From the NCBI GenBank assembly GCA_050250815.1, contig JBFWNY010000038.1, positions 1 to 34,584 on the forward strand: a DNA stretch of 34,584 nucleotides, written 5' to 3'. Shown in pieces: positions 32,326 through 34,584 of the stretch. Position numbers and translations under genes: made by a program. This DNA is from JAEUMD01 sp050250815. Lineage in GTDB: Bacteria; Pseudomonadota; Alphaproteobacteria; Rhizobiales; Hyphomicrobiaceae. Positions within the stretch are counted from its first letter, which is position 1, and each line of letters starts with the position of its first letter. Below the pieces are notes generated by a model. It was given only the letters and a program-made list of their open reading frames with translations. It was not told the origin of the DNA and ran no database searches.

Positions 32326-33369
32326 TCAGCCGAACTTGTCGTAGCGAATGAACTGCGCCGGCAGGCGCGCTTCCATGATGAGCATGCGCAAGGCGCCGTC
32401 CACCATGGGCGGCGGGCCGGCGACGAAGCCGACCATGTTGTCGTATCTTCCCGCCATGGCGCGCGCCGCTACCTCGTGCACGAAGCCGCTGGCGAGGGCG
32501 ACCTCGGGATGCTCGGGATGGTGCGAGGCGGTGGCCGTCTCGTTGGACAGCGCGACTGTGACCTCGAGCGCGCCATTCGAGCGGCGCACATAGTCCGCGA
32601 ACTCCCGCATGTAGAAGCAGTCCTCCAGCGTGCGTACGCCGAAGAAGATGTGGCCGCGATGCCCATCCATATAGCCATTGCTCGTCGCGTGTTCGGCGAT
32701 CGCCATCATGCCGGCAATGCCCGAGCCGCCCGCGATACAGACAAAATTCTTGTCTTCGTCCGGCCGGAAGGTCGCGCGGCCGAGTGGGCCGAAGACGCGC
32801 ACAGGTGTGTCGCCGGATGCCCGGTCGAACAGCCAGTCGGAGAAGCCGCCGCCCGGTTTGCGCTTCACGACGAAGACGAGACGATCCGTGCTCGCCTGAT
32901 GGTTGACCATCGAGTAAGCGCGGCCGCCTGCGACGTCGCCGATCTCGAGCACGGCGAACTGTCCGGCGAGAAATGACATGGGTGCGTCGAGCGTTACGTC
33001 AAACTCGACGACATCGTGCGTCAGGGGGCGCGGCTTGGAAACCGTTCCAGAGAATACGCGCGGCGCGCCCGGCGGCGTAGCTATCGCTCCAATGTTTGCC
33101 GGGACGCGGATCGTGCAGTTGCCGCGCGCGGCAGCCTGACAGAGGAGGACCTCGTTCTTTTCCCGCTTGACGAAGGCGAGGCCTGGCGCGCGGTCCCAGC
33201 GCAGATCGACGTCGCCTTCCATGATGCGCGCGCGGCAGGTGCCGCAGGTCCCAGTCGCGCATTCATAGGGAAGGGCTACACCGCAGCGCAATCCGGCGAA
33301 CAAAAGGTTCTCGTCCTCGTCGCAATCGAACGAGGCGATGCCTGACTTGCTCTGAACAGTGACTTTCAT
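32326..33369 (-). CDS. Ferredoxin-NAD(P)H reductase component of an aromatic oxygenase
   Basis: A 347-residue electron-transfer protein of the BenC/XylZ type. An N-terminal plant-type [2Fe-2S] domain has CATGTCGTC (Cys 37, 42, 45) and Cys 77 in LLCQA. An FAD domain with RAYSMVNH and a NAD domain with GGSGIAGMM and the C-terminal FVAGPPPMVDGAL follow. It takes electrons from NADH and passes them to the Rieske ferredoxin or oxygenase. The ATG at 33369 starts right at the ferredoxin domain; the longer frame to 33618 runs into the Rieske gene's 3' part. It belongs to the beta-Rieske-reductase-cNMP operon. Confidence 0.92.
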   Translation of the reverse strand: MKVTVQSKSGIASFDCDEDENLLFAGLRCGVALPYECATGTCGTCRARIMEGDVDLRWDRAPGLAFVKREKNEVLLCQAAARGNCTIRVPANIGAIATPPGAPRVFSGTVSKPRPLTHDVVEFDVTLDAPMSFLAGQFAVLEIGDVAGGRAYSMVNHQASTDRLVFVVKRKPGGGFSDWLFDRASGDTPVRVFGPLGRATFRPDEDKNFVCIAGGSGIAGMMAIAEHATSNGYMDGHRGHIFFGVRTLEDCFYMREFADYVRRSNGALEVTVALSNETATASHHPEHPEVALASGFVHEVAARAMAGRYDNMVGFVAGPPPMVDGALRMLIMEARLPAQFIRYDKFG

Positions 33370-33472
33370 GATGGCGGGTCGTGAGCGAGATTCCAGTATG
33401 GGGGCACGGAGCGCAGACGGGAGGTGGTGCATTTGAGGCCACCGCCTCGGCGCGCCGCAACGGACGGCCGCC

Positions 33473-33853
33473 TCACGCCTTGGTGAAGAAGGCGTCGTCG
33501 TCCATGTCGTCCTGGTCGTCGAATTCGTAGACGATCTCTTCAGCGACAAACGCCATGACACTGCCGTCCTCGACCTTGCACTCGTAGGTGCGGAGTGGCT
33601 TCTGCGTCTCGGGGCCATGCAGCGCGAGCGATTTCAGGTCCCATGCCCAGAGATGCTTGGTGCAGGTGAGCACGCAGTTGGAGATGACACCGGATTCCTC
33701 GAGTGGCTCTTCCATGTGCGGGCACACAGGAGGCATGGCAGCAAAGCCGCTACCGTAGTTTGCGATGACGACGGGTATGCCGCCGGCCACCCAGAACTTC
33801 TTGAGCGAATTGGGCGCCACGTCGGAGGCCGCGCACACTTTCGTCCAGCTCAT
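33473..33853 (-). CDS. Rieske [2Fe-2S] ferredoxin of an aromatic oxygenase
   Basis: The 126-residue protein starts MSWTKVCAASDV, like TodB-type Rieske ferredoxins. The cluster motif is CPH-x17-CTKH, with both His and Cys ligands present. The C-terminus is an acidic tail (YEFDDQDDMDDDAFF) not needed for the fold, which may dock the reductase or the oxygenase. ATG 33853 is chosen from this N-terminal match; an ATG at 33904 would add 17 residues, and neither has a clear ribosome-binding site. It sits between the beta subunit and the reductase. Confidence 0.88.
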   Translation of the reverse strand: MSWTKVCAASDVAPNSLKKFWVAGGIPVVIANYGSGFAAMPPVCPHMEEPLEESGVISNCVLTCTKHLWAWDLKSLALHGPETQKPLRTYECKVEDGSVMAFVAEEIVYEFDDQDDMDDDAFFTKA

Positions 33854-33941
33854 GGGTCTGTCCAGTCCTTGCCAGAGTTCGTTCGTGGAGGCCGGTCCGG
33901 CCATCCGCAGGGTCGCGCAAAGTCCGCTAAGGGTTTACCTG

Positions 33942-34439
33942 TCAAAGCGGCCAGTGGGAGCCCTTGTCGAGGCGCCGATTGTCAAGGCGCACTTCGCGCT
34001 TCACGAACTTGGCACCATGACCGTTGAGCTTGAACGTATCGTAGTACTTGCCGACCACGAACAGCCGGCTTTCTCCGGCGTCGATGTGCGAGTTAATGCC
34101 GTCGAGCAAGTTCTGATAGATGACGAAGGAACTCACGGCGGTGGCGCTGCTGCCGTCGTCGGAGACGTTCACCTTGTAGACCGAGGTGTGCCGGCGCAGC
34201 GGCGAATGGTCGGTGTTGTGCTTGGGGAGCAGCCGCACCAGAGTTTCCATCTCCTTGCGCGCGCCCTGCAGGTAGATCATGTCCCTGTTGATCTCGGGAC
34301 TGAATGCGGTGATGGCGTAGTGGAAGTCGGCGTCGCACAGGTCCAGCCAGTCCTCCCACTTCTGGTCGTCCAGCGCCATCGTGGCTTGGTAGATCGTGTC
34401 GCGCACCATGGAGGCGGCGTCGGCTCCGTTGGCTGGCAT
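33942..34439 (-). CDS. Ring-hydroxylating dioxygenase beta subunit
   Basis: The 165-residue protein belongs to the SnoaL-like small subunit of Rieske oxygenases: DQKWEDWLDLCDADFHYAI, an RR-x-TSVYKVNVSDDG stretch and SRLFVVGKYYDTF. The beta subunit supports the alpha3beta3 hexamer; the catalytic iron is in alpha. A strong GGAGGAA site is found nine bases before ATG 34439. The alpha-subunit gene is not in the window but probably lies just upstream beyond the right edge. The substrate cannot be predicted. Confidence 0.9.
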   Translation of the reverse strand: MPANGADAASMVRDTIYQATMALDDQKWEDWLDLCDADFHYAITAFSPEINRDMIYLQGARKEMETLVRLLPKHNTDHSPLRRHTSVYKVNVSDDGSSATAVSSFVIYQNLLDGINSHIDAGESRLFVVGKYYDTFKLNGHGAKFVKREVRLDNRRLDKGSHWPL

Positions 34440-34527
34440 GGCATTTCCTCCGGACTTGCTATTTTTCGAGTTTAGTGAACCGCGCCTCTTCTCGGGGCGG
34501 CTGGATCGGTCAACAGTTCGCGCCGTC

Positions 34528-34584
34528 TCAGAACTTCGGGCGGCGCCTGCACGGCAGCCGCCCGTCTTTATGGTCCCGACCGCG
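34528..34584 (-). CDS. Possible 3' end of the dioxygenase alpha subunit (partial)
   Basis: On the minus strand a frame is open from the window edge and ends at TGA 34528. It encodes GRDHKDGRLPCRRRPKF before the stop. The operon order and the 88-base gap to the beta subunit fit the tail of an alpha subunit. Only 18 codons are visible and another frame is also open, so this is a guess from position. Confidence 0.3.
   Translation of the reverse strand, partial: RGRDHKDGRLPCRRRPKF

Overview
The window looks like chromosomal DNA from a GC-rich alphaproteobacterium, most likely Hyphomicrobiales (Rhizobiales). The reasons are a class I lysyl-tRNA synthetase, a DUF952-pyrD pair, and a molybdenum formate dehydrogenase (FDH) region carrying DUF3305, DUF3306, DUF6352, DUF6494 and DUF6505 accessory genes. 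I saw no tRNA, rRNA, transposase, integrase or CRISPR array. Species cannot be named from this sequence.

Layout. (1) 1-10 kb is mixed: an MgtC/DUF4010 membrane protein, a TerB-like protein (-), lysK, two translationally coupled DUF262-DUF1524 proteins (-) that look like a GmrSD-type DNA-defence pair, a DUF952-pyrD pair, and moaA (-). (2) 10.1-31.8 kb is a formate dehydrogenase island: a regulatory region with helically phased TGCA motifs, a TorD-like chaperone, a tiny Tat-leader protein, the catalytic (Cys-type) and Fe-S subunits, a strong terminator, a cytochrome b gamma subunit, a NarI-like plus HdrD-like pair, and a lipoprotein. A perfect FNR/FixK-type box follows, then a second gamma subunit, a WD40-cytochrome c fusion and a 41-residue membrane peptide. 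After these come DUF6494, a ligase-like protein, DUF6505, DUF6352, a large multi-[4Fe-4S] protein (-), DUF3305, DUF3306, mobA, mobB, a catalytically dead subtilisin-like protein, DUF3144 (-) and fdhD. (3) 31.8-34.6 kb (-) is a ring-hydroxylating oxygenase operon (beta subunit, Rieske ferredoxin, flavin reductase) plus a stand-alone cyclic-nucleotide-binding protein. The large alpha subunit probably lies just beyond the right edge.

How it fits together. MoaA, MobA and MobB build bis-MGD; FdhD sulfurates it; the TorD-like protein holds the apo-enzyme; and FdhA/FdhB are exported by the Tat route. Electrons would pass to quinone through one of two gamma subunits, and perhaps to the HdrD/NarI-like pair or the WD40-cytochrome c. 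The two most notable points are the embedded HdrDE/DsrMK-like module between paralogous gamma subunits with separate control, and a set of enzyme-like accessory proteins that seem to have lost catalytic residues. The DUF262 pair is the best candidate for a separate, defence-type system.
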